Positions 40,726 to 54,000 of a stretch of DNA of 64,000 nt are shown piece after piece. Under the pieces are notes generated by a model. The model was not told where the DNA came from, ran no database searches, and saw nothing but the letters and a program-made list of their open reading frames with translations. The stretch is taken from positions 72,043 to 136,042 of the forward strand of contig JAREIK010003358.1 in NCBI GenBank assembly GCA_029783825.1. The letters are read 5' to 3'. Source of the DNA: Sapria himalayana. Taxonomy: Eukaryota > Streptophyta > Magnoliopsida > Malpighiales > Rafflesiaceae. Numbering within the stretch: position 1 is the stretch's first letter; every line of letters begins with the position of its first letter. Both the position numbers and the translations under genes were made by a program.

Positions 40726-43700
40726 AAGTTTGCATCTTTTTATAAGCAGATATATTTTTTTGATAAAAAATAAATTATTTAAAATAGATCTATCTCACTA
40801 AGATTTTATTTTTTATTTAATATTTCTATAAAAATAAACTCATAAATAATTAAAATAAAAATTTAAAATTACAGTTAATAAAAATTAAAATGAGATTTAT
40901 GATTTATTATTAATGTATACTAATTTAATAGTTTAAGTATTTAGAAGTTTTGTTGTTTAGGAGTTTGGCGATTTATGTTTTTAGGCATTTAGTGGTTTAT
41001 AGGTTTTGTTTAAACAATAAAATAACAAAAAAAATTTTGTAATTTTTTGTCATTTTCATAGGTTATAACCTTTGAATTATAATAATATTTAAAATTTTTT
41101 GAAATGTGAATACAATATTTAGTTATAATAATTTTAATAATTATATATCATATCAATTCAATATAAATAATTTTATTAATAGATTTATAATAATGATCAA
41201 AAATTAAATTAATAAACTATTAATAATAAGATAGATATTAATTAAAAAATATTTACAAAATCCAAATTGATTCAAATTTAAACTAAAAAATATTACTGGA
41301 TAATAATTTTTAATTTTTAAATTTAACTTCTTTTATAAGCGTATATATTTTTTTTGATTAAAAATAAATTATTTAAATTATATTTGTTGCACTCATAATT
41401 TATTTTGTAAAAATATTTATATAAAATAAACTTATGAATAATTAAAATGAATATTTAAATTAATAATAAATTGAAATAAAATTTAAATTTTTAATTATTA
41501 AGTAGTAAATAGAATCTTAATGGTTTATGTATTTAGGCATTACGGGCCTTCGAAGTATACTGATTTTACTAATTATGCATTTAGTGGTTTATCAGTTTTA
41601 TTTAAAAATTAAAATAACAAAATATTTATTTTTATTATTTTTTGATATTGTCAAAGGTTATAACCTTTGAAAATATAATAATTTTTAAATTATTTTGAAA
41701 TGTGAATTCAATATTTAGTTATAATAATCTTAATATTTATATAACATATAAATTCAATATAAACAATATTATTGATAAATATTCTAAAAATGATCATTAA
41801 ATAAATTAATAATCTATTATTAATAAGATAGATATCAATTAAAAAATAATAAAAAAACCTAAAATGATTCAGAAGAAATCAAAATATATTACTATATAAT
41901 AATTTGTTGTTTTGAAATTTTTTTTTCTTTTAAAAAGTTTATCCATATTTTTTTGATGAAAATTAATTTATATAAATTATATTTGTCTAACTCATAATTT
42001 ATTTTTCAATTAATATTTATATAAAAATAAACAAATAAATAATTAAATGAATATTTAAAATTATAATGAAAAAAATAATATTGAGATTTATTCTTTATTA
42101 TTTTGGGTATACCAGTCTTATTTAAATTAGATCTGTCTCACTAATAATTTATTTTTTAATTAATATTTCTATAAAAATAAACTGATAAATAATTAAAAAA
42201 AATTTAAAATTATACTGAATAAAAATTAAAATGAGATTTATAAATTATTATTAATGTATACATCTTTAATATTTTAAGTATTTAATGGTTTTTTCATTTA
42301 TGACTTTACCAATTTATGTTTTTAGGCATTTAGTGGTTTATAGTTTTTATTTAAACAATGAAATAACAAAAAAATTATTTTTGATATTTTATTACATTTT
42401 CAAAGGTTATAACCTTTGAAAATATAATTATTTTAAAGTTTTTTAAAAATGTGAATACAATATTTAGTAATAATAATGATTATATTTATATCTAATATAA
42501 ACTAAATATAAATAATTTTATTGATAGATATGATATCAATTATCAAAATTAAAATTATGTTATTATTAATATGATAGATATAAATTAAAATATAATTGCA
42601 GAACCTAAAAATATTCAAAATCCAAGTAAAATTTATTTCTAAAAAATATTTTTTTTTATTTTTTGCTTCTTCTTATAAGCTTATATATTTTTTTTGATGA
42701 AAAATAAATCTTTTAAATCATATTTGTATCACTCATAATTTATTTTGTAATTAATATTTTAAATAATTATTTAAATTATATTTATGGTTTACGAGTTTAA
42801 GGGTTTAAGTATTTAAAGGATTTTGTGTTTAGGAGTTTAGAGGTTTAAATGTGTGGGCATTTAGAGGTTTATAAGTTTTATTTAAATAATTATATAACAA
42901 AAAATTATTTTTATTATTTTTTTAATTTTTGAAGGTTATAACCTTTGAAATTATATTAATTTTTAAATTTTATTCAAATGTAAATATAATATTTTGTTAT
43001 AATAATCTTAATAATTATAAGTCATTTAAATTCAATATAAATAATTACATTGCTAAATATTATAATAATGATCAAAAAAAATTTAATAAACTATTATCAA
43101 TAAGATAGATATTATTTAAAATATATTTGCAAAATCAAAATTTATTCAAAATCAAAGTAAAATATTTTACTTAATAATAATTTATATAATGTTTTGCTTT
43201 TTCTATAACTTTATATTTTTGTTATTATAAATAAATTATTTAAATTAATTTGTCTTACTCATAATTTATTTTGTAAATTATAATTCTATAATTATAAACT
43301 AATAAATAATTAAAATAATTATTTAAAATTATAATGAATACAAATAAAATTGAGATTTATTATTTATTATTCAGGATATACCGGCTTAATGGTTTAAGTA
43401 TTTATGTGTGTTTGGGTTTAGGAGTTAATGATTTAACTGTTTAGACCTTTAGCGATTTATAGTTATTATCTAAAGAATTAAAAAACAAAAAATTTAATTT
43501 TTTGAATTTTTTAATTTTTGAAGTTTGTAACCTTTGATAATATAATAATTTTAAATTTTTTTAAATGTGAAGACAATATTTAATAATTATATACAATGTA
43601 AACTAAATATAAATAATTTTATTTATAGATATTATAATAATGATCAATAAATAAATTAATAAACTAGTATTAATAAGAATGATATAAATTAAAATATAAT

Positions 43701-46250
43701 TGTAGAATATAAAATGATTCAAAATCAAAATAATATATATTACTTAATAATAATTTTTTATTTTAAAAATTTTGCCTCATTTTATAAGTACCTATATTTT
43801 TTTGATGAAAAATAAATTATTTAAATTATTTCTTGCTCACTAATAATTTATTTTTTAATTAATATTTCTATAAAATTAAATTGATAAATAATTAAAATGA
43901 ATATTTAAAATTATAATGAATATTAATAAAAAAGAGATATATGATTTATTATTTAGGGTATACCTATTTAATGGTTTATGTTTTTTGTGGTTATTGGTGT
44001 TAAGGAGTTTATTGATTTATATGGTGGCACATTTATGTATTTATAGGTTTTATTTAATTAATGAAATAACATAAAATTAATTTTTATGAATTTTCGTGAT
44101 TTTCAAAGGTTATTACCTTTGAAAATATAATAATTTTTTAATCTTTCTTAAATATGAATACAATACTTAGTTATAATAATCTTAATAATTATATTTAATG
44201 TAAATTTAATATAAAAAATTTTATTAATATATATTATTATAATGATCAAAAAATAAATTAATAAACTATTATTAATAAGATAGATATTAATTAAAAAATA
44301 TTTGTAGAAACCGAAATAATTCAAAATCAAAGTAAATTATATTACTAAATAAAATTTTAAATTTTTGAAATATTTTTTATTTTTATAAGATAATTTTTTT
44401 TTCATAAAAAATAATATATTTAAATTATGTCACACTCATTATTTATTTTATAATTAATATTTCTATAAAAACAAACTAAAAAATAATTAAAATGAATATT
44501 TTAAATTATAATGAATACAAATAAAAATGAAATTTATTATTTATTATTTAGGTTATATAGGTTTAATGGTTTAAGTATTTTGGGGGTTTTGAGGTTAAGG
44601 AGTCTAGATATTTAAATGATTAGGCATTTAGTGGTTTATATGTTTTATTTAAATAATAAAATAATAAAAAAATTATTTTTGTGATTTTTTTATCATTTTA
44701 GAAGGTTATAACCTTCAAAAATATAATAATTTTTAAATTTTTTTGAAATTTAAATATAATATTTAGTTATAATAATCTTAATATTTATAAGACATTTAAA
44801 TTCAATATAAGTAATTTTATTGATAGATATTATAATAATGATCAAAAAATAAATTAATAAACTATTATTAATAAGATTGATAGCAATTAAAATATAAATG
44901 CAAAACCTATAATTATTCAAAATCAAAGTAAAATATATTACTAAATGATAATTTTTTGTTTTTAAATTTTTACTTATTTTTATAAGATTATATTAATTTT
45001 TTAATTAAAAATAAATTATTAAAATTATATTTGTCTCACTCTTTATTTATTTTGGAATTAATATTTCTATAAAAAATAAACTAATAAATAATTAAAAAGA
45101 ATATTTAAAATTATAATGAATACAAAATAAAATGAGATTTATGATTTATTATATATTGTATACCATTTTAATGGATTGTTAATTTAGGGGTTTTGACGTT
45201 TAGGAGCTTAGCAATTTATGTTTTTATGCATTTAGTGGTTTATAGTTTCTATTTATAAATTAAAAATAGAAAATTGTTTTTTGATTTTATCTGATTTTCA
45301 ATGTTTATAACCTTTGAAAATAAAATAATATTTAAAATTTTTTGAAATGTGAATACCATGATTAATTATAGTAATCTCACTAATTATATATCATATAAAT
45401 TCAATATAAACAATTTTAATGATAGATAGTATAATAATGATCAAAAATTAAATTAATAAACTATTATTAAAAATATAAATATTAATTAATATATATTTAC
45501 ATAACACAAGATCATTCAAAATCAAATCAAAATATATTACTAAATAATTATTTTTAATTTTCAAATATTTCCTTCTTTTTATAAGCTTATATTTTTTATT
45601 GATTAAAAATAAATTATTTAAATAATATTTGTCTCACTCAAAAAATTTTTTGTAATTAATTTTTCTAAATAATTAAACTATAAATAATTAAAATGAATAT
45701 TTAAAATTATAATAAATAGTAATAAAAATGAGTTTTATTATTTATTAAGTTGTATATAGCAATTAAAAGGTTTATGTATTTATGGGTTTCGGGGTCTATG
45801 AGCTTACTTATTTAAGTAGGTAAGCATTTAATGATCTATAGGTTTTATTTTAAAAATGAAATAACAAAAATTTTTTTTTATTATTTTTTATCATTTTATA
45901 ATGTTATAACAATTGAAAATATAATAATTTTTAAATTTCTTTTCAAAAGTGAATACAATATATATTTATAATAATTATAATAATTATATATCATATAAAT
46001 TAAATATAAACAATTTTATTGATAGATATTCTAATAATTATCAAAAAATAAATTAAAAATCTATTATGAATAAGATTGATATTACTTAAAATATAATATC
46101 AAAACCTAAAATGATTCAAAAGCAAAACAAAATATATCACTAAATTATAATTATTTGTTTTTCAATTTTTATGATTTTTATAATCTTATCTATTTTTTGA
46201 TTAAAAATATTTTTAATAAATTATATTTTTAACTCATAATTTATTTTATA

Positions 46251-46307
<57 letters not shown>

Positions 46308-49300
46308 TAACTAAACAATCAAAATGATTTTTTTAATTATAATGAAACCAAATAAAAATGAGATTTATTAATTATTATTTAGTGTATACCGGTTTAAATG
46401 AATATCTATATAGGGGTATCGGGATTTTGTAGTTTAGTGATTTAAGTGTTTAGACATTTAGTGGTTTAGAGGTTTTATTTAAACAATGAAATAATAAAAA
46501 AAATATTTTTTTTATTTTTTCACATTTTCAAAGGTTATAACCTTTGAAAATATAAAAATTTTAACATTTTTTTCAAAAGTGAATATAATATTTAGTCATA
46601 ATAATCATTATATTTATATATCATATAAATTCAATATAAACATTCTTATTGATAAATATTCTAATAATGATCAAAAAATAAATTAATAATCATTTATTAT
46701 TGAGACAGATATCAATTAATATATAATTACAAAACCTTAAATGATTCAGAAGAAAAGCAAAATATATTACTATATAATAATTTTTTGTTTTTAAATTTTT
46801 TTTCTTTTAAAAAGTTTATTTATATTTTTTTGATGAAAAAAAATTTATATAAATTATATTTGTTTAACTCATAATTTATTTTGTAACTAATAATTATATA
46901 AATTATTAGTTATATCTATCTAACTAATAATTTATTTTGTAATTAATATTTCTATAAAATAAACTATTAAATAATTAAAATAAAAATATAAAATTAAACT
47001 TAATAAAAAGTAAAATGAAATTTATGATTTATTTTTAATGTATAATAGTTTAATTGTTTAAGAATTTAGAGGTTTTGTCATTTAAGAGTTTAGCGATTTA
47101 TGTTTTTAGGCATTTAGTGGTTTATAGGTTTTATTTAAACAATAAAAAAAAGAAAAAAATTTGTAATTTTTTCTCATTTTCATAGGTCATACCCTTTGAA
47201 AATATAATAATATTAAAAATTTTTTGAAATGTGAATACAATATTTAGTTATAATAATATTAATAATTATATATCATATAAATTAAATATAAATAATTTTA
47301 TTGATAGATATTATAATAATGATCAAAAATTAAATTAATAAACTATTAATAATAAGATAGATATTATTTAAAAAATATTTACAAAACCCAAATTAATTCA
47401 AAATTAAAGTAAAATATATTACTTAATAATAATGTTTAATTTTAAATGTTTAATTATTATATAAGCATAAATACTTTTTTTGAATAAAAAAATTATTTAA
47501 ATTATATTTCTCGCACTCATACTTTATTTTGTAATAAATATTTCTATAGAAATAAACTAATAAATAATTAAAATAAATATGTAAAATTATAATAAATAGA
47601 AATAAAAAATAGATTTATTAATTATTAAGTAGTATATAGCGGTTAAATGGTTTATGAATTTAAGCATTACGAGGTTTAGAAGTTTACTAATTTAACTGTG
47701 GATGCATTTAGTGGTAATAGGTTTTATTAAAAAAATAAATAAACAAAAAATTTATTTTTTGAAATTTTCAAATGTTTTAACTTTTGAAAATATAATAATT
47801 TTTAAATTCTTTTCAAAAGTGTATTCAATATTTAGTTATAATAATCATTATATTTATATTTCATATTAATTTAATTTAAATAATTTTATTGATAAATATT
47901 ATAAGAATGATCAAAAAATAAATTAATAATATATTATTAAAAAGATAGATATCAATTAAAATATATTTACAAAACATAAAATGATTTAGAAGGAAAGCAA
48001 AATATATTACTATATAATAAATATTTGTTTTGAAATTTTTTATTCTTTTTATAAGTTTATCTATATTTTTTGATCAAAAATAATTAATATAAATAATTTT
48101 TGTCTAACTCATAATTTATATTATAATTAATATTTAATAAAAATAAACGAAAATATAATTAAAATAAATATTTTAAATTATAATGAAAAAAATAATATTG
48201 AGATTTATTATTTATTATTTAGGGTATACCAGTTTAAAAGGATTATTTAGTTAGGGTTTTCGAGATTTCAGAGTTTTTGACTAAATTGTTTAGGCATTTA
48301 GTAGTTTCTAGGATTTATTTAAACAATGAAATAACAAAAAAATTATTTTTGATATTTTCTCATATTTTCAAAGGTTATAACATTTGAAAATATAATAATT
48401 TTAAAATTTTTTAAAATGTGAATACAATATTTAGTAATAATAAATATTATAACTATATATAATATAATATAAATATAAACAATTTTATTGGAGATATTAT
48501 ATCAATTATAAAAAAATAAATTAATAAACTATTATTAATATGATAGATATAAATTAAAATAAAATTAAAAAACCCAAAATGATTCATAATCAAAGTAAAA
48601 TTTATTACTAAATAATAATTTTTTTTAGTTTTTGCATCATTTTATAAGCTTATATGTTTTTTTGATGAAAAATATATTATTTAAATTATATTTGTATCAC
48701 TCAAAATTTATTTTGTAATTAATATTTCTATAAATTATTAAAATTATATTTAAGGTTTACGAGTTTAAAGGTTTAAGTATTAAGGGGATTCGGGGTTTAG
48801 GAGTTTAGATATTTATGTATTTAGGCATTTAATGTTTAATAAGTTTTATTTAAAAATGATATAACAAAAAATTTATTTTTTGTTATTTTTTCTAATTTTT
48901 GAAGGTTATAAACTTTGAAAATATAACAATTTTTAAATTTTTTTTATATGTGAATACTATATTTAGTTATGATAATCTTAATAATTATATATCATGTAAA
49001 TTCAATATAAACAATTATATTGAAATATATTATATTAATGATCAAAAAATAAATTAATAAATTATTATTAATAAGATAGATATTATTTTAAATATATTTG
49101 CAATAAGTAAATTTATTCAAAATCAAAGTAAAATATATTACAAAATAATACTTTCTTTGATGTTTTGCTAATTTTTATAAGTTTATATTTTTTGTTATTA
49201 AAAGTAAATTTTTTAAATTCTATTTATTTTCCTCATAATTAATTTTTAATTTAAATTCTATAAAAATAAATAAATAATTAATTAAAATGAATATTTAAAA

Positions 49301-50604
49301 TTATAATGAATACAAATAAAATAGAGTTTTTTTATTTATTATTCAGGATATACTAGTTTAATGGTTTAATTATTTAGGTGTTTTGTGGTTTAGTGATTTA
49401 AGAGTTTAGGCCTTTAGTGATTTATAGTTTTTATTTAAAGAATGAAAAAATAAAAAATTTAATTTTTTGATTTTTTTTAATTTTTGAAGGGTATAACCTT
49501 TGAAATTATAATAATTTTTAATTTTTTTAAATGTGAATATAATATTCAGTAATAATAATCTTAATAATTATATATAATGTAAACTTAATATAAATAATTT
49601 TATTAATTGATATTATAATAATGATCAATAAAAAATTAATAAACAATTATTAATAAGAATGATATAAATTAAAATATAATTGCAAAATCTAAAATGATTC
49701 AAAATAAAAATAAAATATATTACTAAATAATAAATTTTTGTTTTTAAAATTTTGCCTCTTTTTATAAGGATATATTTTTTTTGATGAAAAATAAATTATT
49801 TAAATTAGATCTGTATCACTAATAATTTATTATGTAATTAATATTTCTAAAAAAATAAACTGATAAATAATTAAAATAAAAATTTAAAATTATACTTAAT
49901 AAAAATTAAATTGAGATTTATGATTTTTTATTAATGTACACCTGTTTAATAGTTTAAGTATTTATTGGTTTTGTCGTTTAGGAGTTTAGCAATTTATGTT
50001 TTTAGGCATTTAGTGCTTTATAGGATTTATTTAAACAATAAAATAAAAAAAATTGTAATTTTTTATCATTTTCATATGTAATAACCTTTGAAAATATAAT
50101 AATATTAAAAATTTTATGAAATGTGAATACAATATTTAGTTATAATAATATTAATAATTATATATCATATAAATTTAATATAAATAATTTTATTGATAGA
50201 TATTACAATAATGATCAAAAATTAAATTTATAATATATTAATATTAAGATAGTTATTAATTAAAAAATATTTACAAAACCCAAATTGATTCAAAATTAAA
50301 GTAACTTATATTACTTGATAATAATTTTTAATTTTTAAATTTATACTTCTTTTATTAGCGTATATTTTTATTAGATAAATAATATATTATTTAAATTATA
50401 TTTGTCCCACTCATAATTTATTTTGTAATAAATATTTTAAATAAATACACTAATAAATAATTAAAATGAATATTTAAAAATATAATAAATAGCAATAAAA
50501 AATAGATTTATTAATTATTAAGTAGTATTTAGCGGTTTAATGGTTTATATATTTAGGCATTATGGGGTTTAGGAGTTTACTGATTTAACTTTATATGCAT
50601 TAAG
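40710..50604 (-). repeat. AT-rich satellite, R orientation (block R2a)
   Basis: About 16 full monomers have palindromes near 41050, 41649, 42395, 42934, 43520, 44105, 44700, 45295, 45900, 46525, 47180, 47765, 48367, 48897, 49480 and 50070. A run of distinct variants is readable from the heptamer blocks: C (42.79), D (43.38), E (43.97), F (44.56), G (45.17), A' (45.76), H (46.39), B (47.04), A (47.64), I (48.23), C (48.75), D (49.35), B (49.94) and A (50.53 kb). C recurs after 5.97 kb, which is ten monomers. No gene is supported. Confidence 0.92.
46255..46301. repeat. (AT)n microsatellite, about 23 repeats
   Basis: A pure dinucleotide run expanded within a satellite monomer, at the place where other monomers read AATTAATATTTATATAAA. 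A shorter expansion at the corresponding position lies at about 59289-59305. Confidence 0.95.
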
Positions 50605-51004
50605 TAAGGCTACTCATGGGACTCGGAGATTCGCGATCCAACCTGAAGTCTTATCCCGAAAGAATTGGGACTGAGAAAAATCCGTTGACTTTGACTTTTC
50701 CCGTCCCATTCTGTTATGTATTTTTTCTTTTGGGACGGTTACGGATCTTAAGAAAATCCATCCTGAGAACCGTCCTGTCCTAAAAAACTGATAGTAGAAC
50801 CAGGAATATATATATATATAACATGAAGATGTCTCCAATTCCGATGCACCTATTGTTGTTCCGACGAGTTCTAGGCCACCTAATGCCATTCCAGCCGTGT
50901 TTAGTTAGGTCTAGCACTTGTCCATCGCACTTCTGGTTGCCTCCACCGTGTCCCAGATGCCACCAGCCTTTTGGTTTGTTTTTTTGACGAGAATTGAGTC
51001 TTTA

Positions 51005-51036
<32 letters not shown>
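51005..51036. repeat. (ATT)n microsatellite in the hAT 5' region
   Basis: About 10-11 ATT units lie in the 5' region upstream of the transposase remnant. Copy 1 has only about four equivalent triplets (near 22487-22498, complementary strand), so the run expanded after the copies separated. Confidence 0.9.
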
Positions 51037-51306
51037 GCGTTTCAGTCAGTTTTGTTGAGTATTCGTTATGGTGTCGTGGTTGGGCCGAATGAGTGGGCTG
51101 AATGTGTTACAGTCAGTTTTGTAGAACTTGCTTGTTTGAAATATTTATATGTATTTATGCTTAACATATCATATTAATTAATGGAAATGCAATTGGCACA
51201 ATCCAGCGGTAAACTAAAAATATAATAAATTGAAGATGATCACATCTCAAATGATAAAAGTACTTGTAAATCCAATCATCATCCTTTCACGAACCTTCTT
51301 ATTGTT

Positions 51307-53477
51307 ATGGCAGGTTCTTCAATTCCAATTGTAAAAGAAAGTCAAGGTACATCTGAACCTCAACCTCATAAAAATATAAGTCTGCTGTTTGGGAAACTTA
51401 TTAGATATTAGTTGATTCTGAGGGAAATGAAACTGGTAGGGCAGCTTGTATATGGTGTAGTAAAGAATATTCGGCAAAATGTGATCAAGCCACTTCAGGT
51501 TTATGGAAATACTTGAGAAAGACTTGTTGGAAATTTCCACGCAAAAAAGAATTAATAGAAGCTCACAAAGGTAAAGACAAGTCACAATCTTTGTTGAGTT
51601 TTACTAAAGGTACTAGTTCAAAGAATAACAAATTAACTTGTTAGCAATTTGATCAACAACTAGTTAGGGAGGCTTTGGTGAAAATGATCATAAAAGATGA
51701 ATTGCCTTTTTGTTTTGTTGATAGGGATGAGTTTAAGGATTTTGGTGAAGTTAGTGTGCCTCAATTTAAAATTCCATCTAGGCACTATGTGTTGAGGGAT
51801 TGTTTTTCTTTTTTGGTGAAAGAAAAGAAGAAATTATTTGATAGCATATCATCTCATTGTTGTAGAGTTTCATTGACTACCGACACTTGGACTGGCATTC
51901 ATAATTTGCCTTATATATGTTTGACTGTTCATTTCATTGATTCTCAAAACAATATGCATAAAAGACTTTTGAACTTTTGTGTAATTAAAAGTCATTCTAG
52001 AGTTAATCTTAGAAATGCTATTGAGTTTTGCATGAATGAATGGACTTTGAGAAAGTTGATGTGCATTACTGTTGACAATGCATCAAATAATGATGTTGCA
52101 GTTGAAAAATTGAAAAAAAGGCTTGTGTAGAAAAGTGTTGTACCTTTGAGAGGCGACCATTTTCAAATGAGATGTTGTGCTCATATCCTAAACTTAATTG
52201 TCAAAGATGGCATTAAAGTAGTTGAGGGTGCAATTCAAAAAATTAGAGGTGTGGTGAAATATGTGAGGAGCAGTCCTAAAAGATTAGATATATTTAAGTT
52301 ATGTGTTGAAGAAGCAAACTTGACATATGGATCTTAATTGAAATTAGATTGTCCTACAATATGGAATTCAACTTATTTGATGCTACAAACTGATATAAAA
52401 TATCAAACTGAATTTGATTAGTTGGAGGACAAAGACAAAAGGTTTTTGAAGGAGTTTGGTTCAAATGTTCCAACTGAGAGAGACAGAACAAACGCCAAAA
52501 TTTTGGCTCGTTTCTTGAAAACTTTTTATGAGGTAACTTGTAAATTTTCTGGTTCATAATATTCTACCTCTAGTGTTTATTTTCCTGAGATTATTCTAAT
52601 TTTTAAAAAATTGAGCTTTGTGAAAATAGTAGAGATAGAATGGTGTTTGAAATGGGTAAGATAATGAGGCATAATTTCAACAAATATTGGGGTTCTATTT
52701 AGTCAATAAATATTATGCTTTTTTAGCAGTAGTGTTGGATCCTAGATATAAGCTCAAATATCTCAAGGTTATGTACACTTAGCATTATGTAGAGGAATTT
52801 GCTAAAAAATTGGTGAAAAAAGTTATAAATGCTTTAAATGAGATGATGGATGATTATAAATATTTAAATGAAGATGAATCAAAAGAAGATGATTTCTCTT
52901 TTACTGTGTTGAAGAAAAATGATGATTTCTTTGATGGTAGTGATACTTATGTTGATTATTTTTTTTGTTGAATTGGAGAAAGAACAAGAAGTTGCTGCTT
53001 TGGAAGAGTTTGATAGGTACTTGGAGGACAAACTTGAAAAAAATAGAATTGATTTTGATCTTCTAAACTGGTGGAAGGTAAATCAGGTTAGGTATCCATC
53101 TTTGGTAAGTGTAGCAAGGGATGTATTTGCTATCCAAGAAGCTACTGTGGCCTATGAATCTATATTTAGCACTAGGGGGAAAACTTTAGATAAATATAGG
53201 AGTTATTTAACACCTATTATAGCTGAAGTTCTCAAATGTTTACAAGATTAGTTGAGAAGCTCAGACAAACCTATTGAAATTGAAGAATTAGGTCAAGACC
53301 TTGATGATAATAAATCAGGTTAGTATACAAATCTTTTAAATTTTAATTTCACTTTTACTTATTTCATTCATTCAATTTAATAAAAATATGGTTCAATTAC
53401 AATTTTCAGAGGGGTCACATGATCCAACTATTCTTCCAACTATAGTTGGCCAACTAAATTTAGAATGGGTGTATTAA
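51307..53477 (+). pseudogene. hAT transposase pseudogene (BED finger, DDE and dimerisation domains)
   Basis: An ATG survives at 51307. A BED finger follows with CIWC near 51450, but the usual His before the last Cys is Tyr (WKYLRKTC). The catalytic core has Asp in DTWT (51882-51884), Asp in DNASNND (52073-52075), a CAH motif (about 52180), CPTIWNSTY (about 52350) and Glu in YESIFST (53156-53158). The dimerisation domain ends near 53318. A frameshift lies near 51379 (also in copy 1). In-frame stops lie at 51402, 51642, 52128, 52335, 52419, 52557 and 53249, the last replacing a conserved Trp. A 91-bp intron (53319-53409; GTTAGT...TTTTCAG) is followed by exon 2 at 53410-53477, ending WVY and TAA. 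Exon and intron lengths equal those of copy 1. All three catalytic acids remain, but the gene is dead. Confidence 0.88.
53319..53409 (+). other. Inferred intron in hAT transposase (copy 2)
   Basis: Boundaries are AAATCAG|GTTAGTATAC and AATTTTCAG|AGGGGTCAC. Removing it restores a frame that reads through EGSHDPT and PTIVGQLNLEW to a stop at 53475-53477. The same 91-bp span lies at 20115-20205 in copy 1, and a 90-bp version at 429-518. Without splicing, translation would end at the TAG at 53321-53323, so a shorter single-exon protein is the alternative. Confidence 0.6.
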
Positions 53478-53632
53478 ATTTTAAAAAGTAATATTTTGTT
53501 TTTGTATTACCCTTTCATCTTAGAAATTTATGTCTACATGATTAACACGTTTTCATCTTTGGTTGTCCTTCTACAGTGGAGGAAGAAAAGGGAGTTGTAG
53601 AAGAGATAATTAATTGGGTTTGGATTTTCATT

Positions 53633-53719
53633 GCTGAACAAAGCCAACTTGTGAAAAAATGTAGTATTGCAATTATGGTTAACTTTCATTCGGCTGAACA
53701 AAGCCAACTTGTGAAAAAA
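53633..53719 (+). repeat. 60-bp-spaced direct repeat from templated filler at a hAT deletion
   Basis: The 27-bp word starting GCTGAACAAAGCCAACTTG occurs at 53633-53659 and 53693-53719. In copy 1 it occurs once, at the place corresponding to the second position. At the first position copy 1 instead has 162 bp (19723-19884) missing here. The first word is therefore filler copied from 60 bp downstream while a gap was sealed. Confidence 0.8.
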
Positions 53720-54000
53720 CAAAGAACCAAATTAAGCACACAATTCGGTCCCGTTCTATTTAATATTTCTATCTTGTTCTGCACATCAAAGCTTTTGACA
53801 AGGTAATGACACTCGTTTTTGGTATTCAGCATATTTGACAAAACAAAATTGGCCCAATTTGAGTTTGAAAGATACATAACTAAGGAATGATAAATTGTAC
53901 AACAAAAGGTTTCGACATGAACTAACATTGCCGGTTTGAAGAAAATAAATTGAAAAAAAATGTTCGAACTCCGTTCCATCCCGGAACCATTTTATCCTAA

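Larger units (their letters stand above)
50605..54000 (+). mobile_element. hAT-superfamily transposon, 3' end lost (copy 2)
   Basis: The 5' end matches the 5' end of copy 1, starting TAAGGCTACTCATGGGACT at 50605 after GCATTAAG (50597-50604), which is the expected target-site position. Homology continues to 54000 (ATTTTATCCTAA), where satellite starts. The terminal 146 bp and the 3' inverted repeat present in copy 1 (19232-19377) are absent. Internally 162 bp are missing near 53643-53652 and replaced by templated filler. The transposase remnant reads on the plus strand. With one end gone it should be immobile. Position and orientation within the satellite monomer are the same as for copy 1. 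Confidence 0.9.

Noticed and set aside
5271..44330. Recurring open frames of about 60 codons (near 5271, 14968, 18355, 26295, 26888, 33750, 39003 and 44148) encoding similar Ile/Leu/Asn/Tyr-rich peptides.
   Set aside because: They are the same part of the satellite monomer read in the same frame. Several need a non-ATG start, most monomers interrupt the frame, and the composition is what AT-rich DNA gives. No signal of coding selection is visible.
20047..53477. Functional or domesticated hAT transposase gene.
   Set aside because: Each copy has several in-frame stops and a frameshift. Copy 1 also lost its start codon and the catalytic Glu, and copy 2 altered a zinc-finger His. Domestication would need an open frame.
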